Assembly (NCBI GenBank): GCA_016297805.1
Contig: JAEDFX010000018.1
Location: 1-30,375, forward strand
Source: Treponema sp.
GTDB lineage: Bacteria > Spirochaetota > Spirochaetia > Treponematales > Treponemataceae
Length of the DNA: 30,375 bases
Reading direction: 5' to 3'
In this document: positions 16,152 to 24,135 of the stretch, piece after piece
Numbering within the stretch: the first letter of the stretch is position 1
Layout of the letters: each line of letters begins with the position of its first letter
The notes under the pieces: model-generated
What the model saw: only the letters and a program-made list of their open reading frames with translations
Database searches by the model: none
Told to the model about the DNA's origin: nothing
Translations under genes and position numbers: made by a program

Positions 16152-16783
16152 TGAAATTACTTTCACCAGAAGAAATGGATATTGTTTTCACCCGTTGGCA
16201 GACACAGAACCCTGAACCTGTTTCGGAACTGGAATATGTGAATCCATTTACACTTCTGGTGGCTGTTGTTCTTAGTGCACAAGCTACAGACAAATCTGTA
16301 AATATTGCTACAAAAAATCTATTTCCGATAGCCGACACCCCAGAAAAAATGCTGGCTTTGGGAGTAGATGGATTAATTCCTTATATAAAAACAATCGGGT
16401 TGTACAAAAACAAAGCAGCCCACGTAATCGGACTTTCAAAAATGCTTATAGAAGATTTTGGAAGTCAGGTTCCTGATAATCGTGAAGATTTAATGAAACT
16501 GCCTGGAGTTGGCCGTAAAACTGCAAATGTAGTTTTGAACGTCATATTCCATGTACCAAGTATGCCAGTTGATACACATCTTCTGCGAGTAAGCCCAAAA
16601 ATCGGACTGGCAGAAGGCTCAACTCCAGAAACTATAGAGAAAAGTCTTTTAGAGCGTATTCCAGAAAAGTATTTATTAAATGCTCATCATTGGATTTTGC
16701 TGCACGGACGTTATGTTTGTACCGCCAGAAATCCTAAATGTGAAGAATGCATAATAAATGATGTGTGCAAACACAATTTTTAA
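16151..16783 (+). CDS. nth: Endonuclease III, DNA glycosylase/AP lyase
   Basis: The 210-residue protein is a complete Nth, the usual length for the family. It removes oxidised pyrimidines and cuts abasic sites in base-excision repair. The helix-hairpin-helix LPGVGRKTA (117-125) contains the catalytic Lys123. Asp141 in VDTH is the catalytic acid. The C-terminal [4Fe-4S] loop has Cys190, 197, 200 and 206 in the canonical C-x6-C-x2-C-x5-C spacing. The start codon overlaps the metK stop (TAATG), so it is translated by coupling in the metK transcript. Nine bases after its stop begins the 28-base repeat. Confidence 0.96.
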   Translation: MKLLSPEEMDIVFTRWQTQNPEPVSELEYVNPFTLLVAVVLSAQATDKSVNIATKNLFPIADTPEKMLALGVDGLIPYIKTIGLYKNKAAHVIGLSKMLIEDFGSQVPDNREDLMKLPGVGRKTANVVLNVIFHVPSMPVDTHLLRVSPKIGLAEGSTPETIEKSLLERIPEKYLLNAHHWILLHGRYVCTARNPKCEECIINDVCKHNF

Positions 16784-16792
16784 AAATGTTAA

Positions 16793-16874
16793 TACAGTAA
16801 AGTCAGACACCAATGTATCAAAATACTAGTGGAACAGTGATGACTGACTTTGCTGTATCAGCCTTTGCTGTATC
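16793..16874. repeat. Two direct copies of the 28-base repeat plus an 11-base duplication
   Basis: Copies at 16793-16820 and 16833-16860 keep the TACAG/AACAG start and the GTATCA end of the copies at 2056 and 24147, with changes in the middle. They can also fold together: ATACAGTAAAGTCAG (16792-16806) pairs with 16844-16858 with one mismatch, and an inner GTAT-CAAA-ATAC hairpin lies in the loop. TTTGCTGTATC is repeated at 16849-16859 and 16864-16874. The block lies between nth and mscS and may separate the two messages. Confidence 0.65.
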
Positions 16875-16905
16875 TTCAATCGAAGCTGACAATAGGAGGA
16901 TTTTT

Positions 16906-17769
16906 ATGAACGAAATTTCTGATGCAGCCGCAAATGCTGTCGAACAAACTTTTTTATTGCAGACAGAAGGCTTCTTACATTGGGTAAAAAGTCTTTTAAC
17001 ATTGGAAAACCTTTTCAAAGTTCTTAGTGCAATCATTACTATATTAGTAATCTGGATTATTTACCGTCTGATTCTTCGTGGCATAAAAAAAGTACCTGCA
17101 GAAAAAACAACACAGCACCGCCAGATGCTTTTCAAAAAAATTGTAAAATATTGTTTCTATACAATTTGTGTTGTTTATATTCTAGGACTGTTTGGTGTAA
17201 AGCTTAGTGCCATCTGGGGTGCTGCAGGAATTGCCGGAGTTGCCATTGGTTTTGCAGCTCAAACTTCTGTAAGTAATCTGATAAGTGGCCTTTTTGTTCT
17301 AACCGAAGGTTCTCTTAAAATAGGTGATTTGATTATTGTTGGAGATGTAACTGGTATTGTAGATACAATTTCTCTGCTTTCTGTACGTGTTCATACTTTG
17401 GATAATCAGATGGTTCGTATTCCAAACTCAACAATCATTAACTCAAATCTTACCAATAATTCTTACCATTCAGTTCGTCGTCTCACACTGAATGTTTCTA
17501 TAAGCTATAAGAATGACATGACTACAGCTTTAGAGGCCTTAAAAAAAGCACCTGAACTATGTCCAACAGTTTTAAAAGATCCTGCCCCAGCAGCATGGTT
17601 TGACGGATTTGGTGAAAGTGGAATTAATATGACTGTTGCAGCATGGTTTAAACCTGTAGATTTCTTACAGACAAAAAATGATTTGTACATCGCTATGAAG
17701 AAAGTCTTTGATGAAGCAGGTATCGAAATTCCATTTAATCAGCTTGATGTAAAAATCAAAGAAGACTAA
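16906..17769 (+). CDS. mscS: Small-conductance mechanosensitive channel
   Basis: The protein is 287 residues from the ATG at 16906, almost identical in length to E. coli MscS. Membrane segments lie at about 33-54, 75-92 and 97-126. The third is the Gly/Ala-rich pore helix (IWGAAGIAGVAIGFAAQTSV), followed by the beta domain (LKIGDLIIVGDVTGIVDTIS) and a C-terminal alpha/beta cage. It opens on osmotic down-shock to release solutes. An ATG at 16813 is in frame, but it lies inside the repeat, adds an atypical N-terminus and lacks a ribosome site; AGGAGG at 16895-16900 fixes the start at 16906. It overlaps the HD-domain gene by one base. Confidence 0.92.
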   Translation: MNEISDAAANAVEQTFLLQTEGFLHWVKSLLTLENLFKVLSAIITILVIWIIYRLILRGIKKVPAEKTTQHRQMLFKKIVKYCFYTICVVYILGLFGVKLSAIWGAAGIAGVAIGFAAQTSVSNLISGLFVLTEGSLKIGDLIIVGDVTGIVDTISLLSVRVHTLDNQMVRIPNSTIINSNLTNNSYHSVRRLTLNVSISYKNDMTTALEALKKAPELCPTVLKDPAPAAWFDGFGESGINMTVAAWFKPVDFLQTKNDLYIAMKKVFDEAGIEIPFNQLDVKIKED

Positions 17770-18881
17770 TGTCAGAAAACTATTTTTCTAAATACGACTG
17801 GAATACTATGATGTCTCTTCACGGAGAAATTGATTTTAGTATTCCAGCTTATCATGAAGTTCTATGTCCAAAATCTGATTTTCCTGATTTCTTAAACAGA
17901 TATATAGAACTACCAGTTTTACAACGACTTAAGGGTGTTGGATTATTATGCGGTACAGATTGGACTAAACTTTATCATAATCGAATTTACTATTCTCGTT
18001 TAGACCACAGTATAGGTGTAGCTTTAATTGTATGGCATTTTACTCACAATAAAGCTCAAACAATCGCTGGTCTTTTACATGATATTTCCACACCAACTTT
18101 CAGCCACGTCTCAGATTTTAGAAAAGGTGATGCCTTGACTCAAACTGTTACTGAAGGCCCAACCGCAACTATTATCAGAAACGATACTGAATTACAAAAA
18201 CTACTTAAATATGATAATCTAACCAATGAAGAGATTGAAGATTATCACATCTATCCAATAGCTGATAACGAAATTCCTCAATTAAGTGCAGATCGTCTTG
18301 AATATATGTTTCCTTCTGGAGCAGCACTTGATGGCAGCTGGACAATGGAAGAAATTGCCCGCTGCTACAATGATATTCTGATATTGAAAAATGAACAGGG
18401 AATGCCTGAATTAGGATTCTCTCACGTCAAAATTGCAGAAGAATATTGCCGTCATTTCTGTATGATTGGACACATTTTGCAACTAAACGAAAACAAACTG
18501 ACTCTCCATATGCTTGGTCAGATTATGAATATGGCCGTTGAATCAGGAGTTTTAAACGAAGAAGATTTCATGCAGCTAAACGAATCCCAAATCCTAAATA
18601 AAATCGAAAAAAATGCACCAAATACATCAATCTATTTAACACGATATTTTAATACTTTTAGAAAAATGACAGAAATTGAACACACAAACGAACCTCTTTC
18701 ATCTGATGAATATTTCTGTGTAAATCTCAAAGTAAAACAACGTTATATTAATCCATTAGTAAAAACTGATGGCAATACTGTACGACTTTCGGACATAAGC
18801 CAGTTTTCAAAAAACTTAATCAAAGATTTTCTTTCGTTTGAAGATACTAAGTTCGGCTGCGTAAAATTATTAAACTATTAA
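17769..18881 (+). CDS. HD-domain phosphohydrolase (dNTPase/SAMHD1-like fold)
   Basis: A 370-residue soluble protein with an HD metal-dependent hydrolase domain: His80 in SRLDHS, His104-Asp105 in GLLHDI, and Asp175 in LSADRLEYMF. This H...HD...D arrangement and the phrase SRLDHSIGV resemble dGTPase/SAMHD1-type hydrolases and related HD proteins of unknown substrate. The metal ligands all appear intact. The remaining 190 residues are helical, without a recognisable second domain. It starts on the last base of the mscS stop codon, so the two are translationally coupled. Whether it acts on a nucleotide and how it relates to osmotic stress are unknown. Confidence 0.85.
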   Translation: MSENYFSKYDWNTMMSLHGEIDFSIPAYHEVLCPKSDFPDFLNRYIELPVLQRLKGVGLLCGTDWTKLYHNRIYYSRLDHSIGVALIVWHFTHNKAQTIAGLLHDISTPTFSHVSDFRKGDALTQTVTEGPTATIIRNDTELQKLLKYDNLTNEEIEDYHIYPIADNEIPQLSADRLEYMFPSGAALDGSWTMEEIARCYNDILILKNEQGMPELGFSHVKIAEEYCRHFCMIGHILQLNENKLTLHMLGQIMNMAVESGVLNEEDFMQLNESQILNKIEKNAPNTSIYLTRYFNTFRKMTEIEHTNEPLSSDEYFCVNLKVKQRYINPLVKTDGNTVRLSDISQFSKNLIKDFLSFEDTKFGCVKLLNY

Positions 18882-18927
18882 TCCTACAGTAATTTTCTTT
18901 TATAACTAAATTTGTTAATATATAAAT

Positions 18928-19224
18928 ATGATGGAATTAAATAGTAAACAGAGAAAAGTTTTAGAAAAAGCTGCTCATGGTCTTCAGCCAGTTGTAATTG
19001 TTGGCGGTGCAGGACTTACAGAAGGCGTTGCTCAGATGATTAAAAACAGCATTGCAGCTCACGAACTGATTAAAGTAAAATTCAACGAATACAAAGATGA
19101 AAAACGTGAATTGATAGAAGAAGTATGCAATCAGTTTGATATTACACTGGTTAGAATTATTGGAAATATTGCAATTTTGTATCGTCAGGCAGAAAAGCCT
19201 GATGACCGCAAATTTGATATTTAA
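18928..19224 (+). CDS. yhbY: YhbY-family (CRM domain) RNA-binding protein
   Basis: The 98-residue product is a single CRM/YhbY domain, which binds RNA and in E. coli associates with pre-50S ribosomal subunits. Recognisable features are LNSKQRKVLEKAAHGLQPVV (4-23), the GxxG-type loop GGAGLTEG and the basic helix ahead of IGNIAILYR. There is no Shine-Dalgarno site. A possible -10 TAATAT (18916-18921) ends six bases before the ATG at 18928; a second ATG directly follows. Its last four bases overlap the convergent membrane-protein gene. Confidence 0.93.
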   Translation: MMELNSKQRKVLEKAAHGLQPVVIVGGAGLTEGVAQMIKNSIAAHELIKVKFNEYKDEKRELIEEVCNQFDITLVRIIGNIAILYRQAEKPDDRKFDI

Positions 19225-20066
19225 TTTTTATTCTCAATTTTTGCATAAGCCCAGCGAACCACTGCCAGAGCATAACGCAGCTGGTTCTCTGGGAAGAAAA
19301 TGTAATATTTTCGTTCTCCACAAGTAATCAACATAACACTGTTAGAAACTGAAGAAACCGAAGTTAATGCTTCCAGTGGAAATTCGTAATCCCCTTCCTT
19401 ACTAAAAACTACAACTCTTTTATTTGTAACAATAAAATCACCATGATTATCCTTTTGAGTTGTTTCTGTTGCATAACAAATCTTTTCGCCAGCTACTGTA
19501 CGGAGCTTTAAAAAATGAACCATAGGCATTTTTGCATTATCAGCCAAAGGAAGCTTATATTGATTTGTATCTACATAAGGATTTTCATAGCCTCTTTTTT
19601 TATTTTTGCCATTAAGATTCTGCCAGATAATTAAAAAAAGCATGAACAAGAAGAACATAATTGTATAAAAAGCCCTTCCATTCTCTTGGGCACGCCGGCG
19701 TTTTAAACTACGAGGTAATCTTTCTTCAGGTTCAACTTCATCTTTTTTATCTGATTTATTTTTTGATTTTTCACCATCAATATTTTCTTTTTCTTCACCA
19801 GGAGTTGTAATAGAATTTTCATAAGCAGTTTCTCCAGCTCCATAATTTATAGGAACAGAAACCCCGCTAGTATTATATGAAGGTTCCAGTAAAAGCAGAA
19901 GAAAAACTATACCAATATACAATGCTGTAAAAATTCCACTAAAAATAAACTTGCGTTTTTTCTTCCATTCTGTGAAGAACCACATAGTTACAAGACCAAT
20001 TGGAATAAAAATGATGGAACAAAAACATATTATTGTAATAATTGAAAAGATTTTGTTTCTTTGCAT
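19221..20066 (-). CDS. Membrane protein with a C-terminal PH-like domain
   Basis: I cannot name the family. The 281-residue protein has two N-terminal membrane segments (about 7-29 and 40-60), a charged low-complexity loop (about 85-125, with many Lys, Glu and Asp), a third membrane segment (about 132-150) and a C-terminal cytoplasmic beta-rich domain (about 190-281). The last contains FIVTNKRVVVFSKEGDYEFPL, which resembles bacterial PH-like/GRAM-type domains: a strand, 'TNKRV' and a hydrophobic pair. It starts 37 bases inside the upstream ABC ATPase gene, so it is the last gene of that operon, though its function need not be transport. Confidence 0.6.
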   Translation of the reverse strand: MQRNKIFSIITIICFCSIIFIPIGLVTMWFFTEWKKKRKFIFSGIFTALYIGIVFLLLLLEPSYNTSGVSVPINYGAGETAYENSITTPGEEKENIDGEKSKNKSDKKDEVEPEERLPRSLKRRRAQENGRAFYTIMFFLFMLFLIIWQNLNGKNKKRGYENPYVDTNQYKLPLADNAKMPMVHFLKLRTVAGEKICYATETTQKDNHGDFIVTNKRVVVFSKEGDYEFPLEALTSVSSVSNSVMLITCGERKYYIFFPENQLRYALAVVRWAYAKIENKN

Positions 20067-20833
20067 TGGAAATCAACCCCGAAAGTAGTTTTTAAATTTT
20101 CAACTGACATTATATCACCAGGTGTACCAATAAGCACATTTTTTTCTGGGGGAAGCAGCATTATTTTTTTTGCATAATTATAAGCAATATTAATATCGTG
20201 AATTGTTACAAGGATTCCGATGTTCTTTTTTTCTGCCAGATTCTTCAACAATGTCATAAGCTGAGGTTCATATACAAAATCCAGACTGGCAGCAGGCTCA
20301 TCCAATAACATAAAGGATGGTTGCTGAGCAAAAGCTCTGGCAATTCGTACCTTCTGAAATTCCCCGCCGGAAAGAGTATGAACTGTTCGATCTGCAAATT
20401 TATCTAATCCCAGATCAACAAGAACTTTCATCACCACCGTCCGGTCATTCACCGAATAGTGACCTCCTTTAGAATGAGCAAATCTTCCCTGTAAAACATA
20501 TTCTTCTACAGTAAAATCCCAGGCCGAAGCTTCAGTCTGCTGCATGTAAGCAAGAATATTTGCCCTGTCAGAAAAATGCAGGCTGGATAAATTAATGTCA
20601 TTTTGTTTTGTTTTTTCATTTCTAAAAAGAACTGTCCCTTCATTTATCACAAGATTATTATCTGGAACACCAGCAATCACAGAAAGTAATGTTGATTTTC
20701 CACAACCGTTAGGGCCACAAAGGCAAACAAAATCCCCCTGATTCAAATCAAACTCTACACCTTGTAAAACCGATTTTCCAAGTTTACCGTTTTTATAAGA
20801 GACTCTGAGATTTTTCACAGATAAAACAGACAT
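20030..20833 (-). CDS. ATP-binding subunit of a cobalamin/iron-type ABC importer
   Basis: The 267-residue ATPase has Walker A GPNGCGKS (40-47), Q-loop YMQQ (about 96-99), signature LSGGEFQ (154-160), Walker B FMLLDEP (174-180) and the switch His212. The family is the BtuD/FecE/FhuC group that serves type II importers for cobalamin, haem or ferric siderophores. It follows the permease gene by six bases. Its 3' end overlaps the PH-like membrane-protein gene by 37 bases. The substrate is not decidable from the ATPase itself. Confidence 0.92.
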   Translation of the reverse strand: MSVLSVKNLRVSYKNGKLGKSVLQGVEFDLNQGDFVCLCGPNGCGKSTLLSVIAGVPDNNLVINEGTVLFRNEKTKQNDINLSSLHFSDRANILAYMQQTEASAWDFTVEEYVLQGRFAHSKGGHYSVNDRTVVMKVLVDLGLDKFADRTVHTLSGGEFQKVRIARAFAQQPSFMLLDEPAASLDFVYEPQLMTLLKNLAEKKNIGILVTIHDINIAYNYAKKIMLLPPEKNVLIGTPGDIMSVENLKTTFGVDFQCKETKSFQLLQ

Positions 20834-20839
20834 ACTTTT

Positions 20840-21817
20840 CTAATCCTTTTTTAAGCAAAGTGTAAGGAAAAACGGAACGCCTAAAATTGATGTAATAATT
20901 CCTGCTGGTAATTCCGCTGGAGCAATGATTGTTCGGGCAAAAATATCAGATAACAACAAAAGTATAGCTCCAAAAAGCATACTGAATGGAATCAGTATTT
21001 TTGATTTTGGTCCTAGAATTTTTCGCACAATATGGGGAGCAATCAATCCTACAAAGCCAATTGTTCCACCTGCACAAACTCCACAACTAACAGCCAGTGC
21101 TCCAGAAATCAACACAAGAATTCTCAATCGGCTAACTTCTACACCAAGACTGGCCGCAGATTTTTCTCCACCAGTCAGCAAATCTAAAGGGCGGGAAATG
21201 CAGAACATCATAATTATAGAAATGACTGCCGGAATAATGATGAAATACAGTTCTTTCCAGCTTCGCCCGCTAAAGCTTCCAAGAATCCAGCTGTAAATTG
21301 AATGAAGTTCTTTATTACCAGAAAGAAGTATCATTGAACTTGTTGAAGAATACAAGGTTCCAAGAGCAGTTCCACAAAGCAATAACATAATAGAAGAATT
21401 ACGACCGGCCCTGCTGAACGCTAAAGTTGTTACAAAAGCTCCCGCTAAAATTGCACCTATAAAGGCTGAAACATTTATTCCCATACCAAAGCCTAAAACT
21501 GATGCACAAACTGCTCCCAGAGTTGCCCCGGAACTGATTCCCATGATACCTGGCTCTGCCAACGGATTTCTGAAAAAAAGCTGGAATATAGCACCACTGC
21601 CCCCAAGAAGAATCCCTGTTAATAGAACAAGCAGAGAGCGAGGAAGACGGATATTCCACAGAATGATGTTCTGAAACTTATCACCACCACCAAAAATTGT
21701 TTTGAATGGAAGTTTTTCGGCACCAAGGGCCAGAGACAAAATAAAAACAGCGATCAGTACAAAAAATGTTATAGCGAATTGTAAACTGATTTTTGTAATA
21801 ACTGCTGTTTTTTTCAT
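20840..21817 (-). CDS. FecCD/BtuC-type permease of an ABC importer
   Basis: The 325-residue membrane protein belongs to the FecCD family, with about nine to ten transmembrane segments. Diagnostic motifs are GAIFQLFFRNPLAEPGIMGI (about 70-89), followed by SSGATLGAV, and TIGFVGLIAPHIVRK (about 252-266) facing the ATPase. The start codon directly follows the stop of the binding-protein gene, so it is translated by coupling. It forms the channel for a cobalamin- or iron-chelate-type substrate. Confidence 0.93.
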   Translation of the reverse strand: MKKTAVITKISLQFAITFFVLIAVFILSLALGAEKLPFKTIFGGGDKFQNIILWNIRLPRSLLVLLTGILLGGSGAIFQLFFRNPLAEPGIMGISSGATLGAVCASVLGFGMGINVSAFIGAILAGAFVTTLAFSRAGRNSSIMLLLCGTALGTLYSSTSSMILLSGNKELHSIYSWILGSFSGRSWKELYFIIIPAVISIIMMFCISRPLDLLTGGEKSAASLGVEVSRLRILVLISGALAVSCGVCAGGTIGFVGLIAPHIVRKILGPKSKILIPFSMLFGAILLLLSDIFARTIIAPAELPAGIITSILGVPFFLTLCLKKD

Positions 21818-22660
21818 TTATTTAGAAATTAATTCTGAAAGAGTCTGAACTGCATCTGCAATTCTTGGACCAGGTCGTGTAAACAAATTATCATCAATTA
21901 TATAAACACGATTATTTTTTACTGCAGGAATATTTTTCCAGCCGGCACGACTTCCAACTGTTTCTGCAGAAATACCACTTGCTACAGGAATAAGAATAAT
22001 TTCTGGCTGACGAGCAATAATAGTTTCTTCGCTTACCATTGGATAAGCTTCTGATAAATCACTAAAAAGATTTTTACCACCAGCTGCAGAAATCACATCA
22101 TTAATGAAAGAAGTTGAACCTGCAGACATGTAAGGTGCATTCCAGACCTCGTAATAAACTGATGGAGTAGCTGCAGAGGTATCACGGAAAGACGAAATTT
22201 TCTGATTCATTTCTGCAATTACTTTTTTAGCTTCTGCAGTATGGCCAGTTAATTCTCCAATCTGCTGAATTTCCTGTTCCAAATTCTTAATTGAACTGGC
22301 AGTTGAAACGTAATAAGCAATCTTGTTAGCCTCCAGACCTTCAATCAGAAAGTTATGCATACCGTCTGTAAGATAAACAAGATCTGGCTTAAAAGACAGT
22401 ATCTTTTCCATGCTTAATGTTTTACCATCAAAGCCGCCTACTTTTGGAAGCTCAGTGGCTTCTGCAGGATAATCTGTAAAATCGCTTACAGCAGAAATCT
22501 GTTTGCCAGCACCTACTGCAAAGAGAATTTCAGCAGAGGCTGGAGAAAGTGCAACAATTGACTGTGGATAATCATTTTTTGCAGTTTCAGATTTTTTTGC
22601 ACAGCCAGAAAGTAAAACCGCAAAAATTAAGGCTAATGCGCCGTATTTAATTTTTCTCAT
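21818..22660 (-). CDS. Substrate-binding lipoprotein of the ABC importer (BtuF/FhuD fold)
   Basis: A 280-residue lipoprotein: basic start, hydrophobic stretch and lipobox LSGC with Cys20. The mature part has the class III periplasmic binding fold with the typical opening VALSPASAEILFAVGAG and the segment VSDFTDYP..LPKVGGF, near-identical in style to BtuF and related proteins. Its ATG overlaps the pyrE stop (TAATG). It would deliver cobalamin, haem or a siderophore to the permease. The neighbour at 23494, a cobalamin-dependent methionine synthase repair domain, favours cobalamin; that is inference. Confidence 0.9.
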   Translation of the reverse strand: MRKIKYGALALIFAVLLSGCAKKSETAKNDYPQSIVALSPASAEILFAVGAGKQISAVSDFTDYPAEATELPKVGGFDGKTLSMEKILSFKPDLVYLTDGMHNFLIEGLEANKIAYYVSTASSIKNLEQEIQQIGELTGHTAEAKKVIAEMNQKISSFRDTSAATPSVYYEVWNAPYMSAGSTSFINDVISAAGGKNLFSDLSEAYPMVSEETIIARQPEIILIPVASGISAETVGSRAGWKNIPAVKNNRVYIIDDNLFTRPGPRIADAVQTLSELISK

Positions 22661-23349
22661 TATTTTGAAGCACCATACTGTTTGTAATATTCATCAATCT
22701 GAACTTTGATTTCGTCTGTAATATATTTCTTGTCACCATTTGTATAAAGTGCATCTACTACATCTTCCATAGAAACAATAGCACAGGTTTTAAATCCATA
22801 AGTATCAGCAATAACTTCCAAAGCTGATTTTGTTGAATCTGGAGCTTTTTCCTGGCGATTAAGACTTACGATTTCTCCTAAGATTTTAATTCCACCCTCT
22901 GTTGTTTCCTGAGCACGAATTTTTGGGTAAACTTCTTCAATTGATTTACCAGAAGTTGTTACATCTTCAATAATAACAACACGGTCACCATCTTTAAGGT
23001 TATAACCAAGAATACCACCTTTATCTGCACCATGATCTTTTTCTTCTTTACGATCACAACAGTATTTAATTTCCTTTCCATAAAGTTCTGAATATGCAAT
23101 TGCTGTTGCAACCGCCAAAGGAATTCCTTTATAAGCAGGACCAAAGAATGCATCAATTTCATCGCCAAAGTTATCGTGAATTGCTTTTGCATAATATTCA
23201 CCTAAACGTTTCAATTGACTTCCAGTAACATAAGCACCTGCATTCATAAAGAATGGAGACTGACGTCCGCTCTTCAATGTAAATGAGCCAAATTTCAAAA
23301 CCTGAGCTTCAACCATAAAATCAATAAATTCTTTTTTGTACTGTTCCAT
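22660..23349 (-). CDS. pyrE: Orotate phosphoribosyltransferase
   Basis: PyrE joins orotate and PRPP to form OMP in pyrimidine synthesis. The 229-residue protein has the PRPP-binding motif VVIIEDVTTSGKS (124-136), the flexible catalytic loop with Lys-Asp-His-Gly (104-107), and the GPAYKGIPLA substrate segment (70-79). AGGAG precedes the ATG at 23349. It is the first gene of a leftward operon and overlaps the importer lipoprotein gene by one base. Pairing pyrE with an importer operon is unusual and may only reflect shared expression. Its leader carries a folded repeat. Confidence 0.95.
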   Translation of the reverse strand: MEQYKKEFIDFMVEAQVLKFGSFTLKSGRQSPFFMNAGAYVTGSQLKRLGEYYAKAIHDNFGDEIDAFFGPAYKGIPLAVATAIAYSELYGKEIKYCCDRKEEKDHGADKGGILGYNLKDGDRVVIIEDVTTSGKSIEEVYPKIRAQETTEGGIKILGEIVSLNRQEKAPDSTKSALEVIADTYGFKTCAIVSMEDVVDALYTNGDKKYITDEIKVQIDEYYKQYGASK

Positions 23350-23375
23350 TTATATCTCCTAATGACACTTACCAC

Positions 23376-23433
23376 TGTCATTCCACAGCTTGATTGTGGA
23401 ATCTAGATTATCGGGTCAAGTCCGATAATGACA
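23376..23433. repeat. Double-hairpin palindromic repeat in the pyrE leader
   Basis: The element runs from TGTCATT to AATGACA. It holds two perfect hairpins, TTCCACA/TGTGGAA (23381-23387 with 23395-23401) and ATTATCGG/CCGATAAT (23407-23414 with 23422-23429). TCTAGA is at the centre. The loop bases CTTGA (23389-23393) and TCAAG (23416-23420) are complementary to each other, so a kissing contact is possible. Hairpins of the 'TGTCATTCC...GGAATCT' style recur in many bacterial genomes; only this copy is in the window. Confidence 0.65.
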
Positions 23434-23445
23434 TGCTCGTGGTTT

Positions 23446-23474
23446 ATTCTAATTTAAATTGAATATATTCTCAA
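23446..23474 (-). promoter_or_regulatory. pyrE operon promoter
   Basis: On the complement, -35 TTGAGA (23469-23474) and -10 TAGAAT (23446-23451) are 17 bases apart. The transcript should start near 23440, so the palindromic repeat falls inside the pyrE leader. Confidence 0.6.
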
Positions 23475-23487
23475 TTGAGTTTAAGAT
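23459..23487 (+). promoter_or_regulatory. Promoter of the MetH reactivation-domain gene
   Basis: -35 TTGAAT (23459-23464) and -10 TAAGAT (23482-23487) are 17 bases apart. The -10 ends six bases before the ATG, so the message is predicted to be leaderless. A ten-base palindrome CTCAATTGAG (23470-23479) lies where this promoter and the pyrE promoter overlap. Confidence 0.6.
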
Positions 23488-23493
23488 GATTCC

Positions 23494-24126
23494 ATGCCTA
23501 GTTTTGTTTCAATTTCAAAAGATATACTTACCCCAGTTCCTGCTGACTATAAAGAAGTTGCCCGTTACATTGGGTACAGCAGACAAATATCTCCAGATGA
23601 TATGACAAATGGACTAATTGAAAAGGGTTGTAAAGAACTTTTCGGAAAATTGATGCCTCAGGCAGTTTACGAAGAATTTCCTCTAACAATAAATAATGAT
23701 GAAAATGGGCCTGAAATAAGTTTTGCAGATGTAAATCTTAAATCCGTTGATTTATGGCACAATTTACACTCCTGCACTTCGGTTTATTTAATAGCCTGCA
23801 CAATTGGTCCACAAGTTGATGCATTTATCAGACGGGCACAAACTACGAATCCTGCTTATGCCGCAGTTTTACAGAGCACAGGAGCTATGTATATTGAAAA
23901 ACTTGTTGATTATGTAAATGAGGACATAAAAAAGAACGCCTCCGCATCTGGTAAGGAGGCAAAACCCCGATACAGTCCCGGCTACGGTGACGTTCCTTTA
24001 ACAGTTCAAAAAGATTTTTTCAGGCTGTTGCCTTGTACAAGAATCGGACTGACTTTAATGGATACCCTGATAATGGCACCAGAAAAATCAGTTACAGCTT
24101 TTGTAGGATGTTATTCTCGAAATTAA
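23494..24126 (+). CDS. Stand-alone methionine synthase reactivation domain
   Basis: The 210-residue protein corresponds to the C-terminal activation domain of cobalamin-dependent methionine synthase (Met_synt_B12, PF02965), without the methyltransferase or cobalamin domains. The signature RYSPGYGD (159-166) corresponds to the Arg-x-x-x-Gly-Tyr SAM-binding segment of MetH, and the helical pattern LTVQKDFFRLL and TLIMAPEKSVTAF after it is typical. Split reactivation domains are known, for example in Thermotoga. It would use SAM and an electron donor to rescue oxidised cobalamin on a separate MetH. It has a near-ATG promoter and no Shine-Dalgarno site, and converges on the phosphohexomutase across a two-way terminator. 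Confidence 0.88.
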   Translation: MPSFVSISKDILTPVPADYKEVARYIGYSRQISPDDMTNGLIEKGCKELFGKLMPQAVYEEFPLTINNDENGPEISFADVNLKSVDLWHNLHSCTSVYLIACTIGPQVDAFIRRAQTTNPAYAAVLQSTGAMYIEKLVDYVNEDIKKNASASGKEAKPRYSPGYGDVPLTVQKDFFRLLPCTRIGLTLMDTLIMAPEKSVTAFVGCYSRN

Positions 24127-24135
24127 TCCGAGAAC

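Noticed and set aside
16813..16905. N-terminal extension of MscS starting at 16813
   Set aside because: The extra residues come from the repeat, there is no Shine-Dalgarno site at 16813, and AGGAGG with ATG at 16906 gives a protein of normal MscS length.
23350..23493. Cobalamin riboswitch before pyrE and the importer
   Set aside because: I looked for the conserved B12-box sequence and the expected length. The gap is 144 bases, mostly taken up by a palindromic repeat and two promoters, and no such core is visible.
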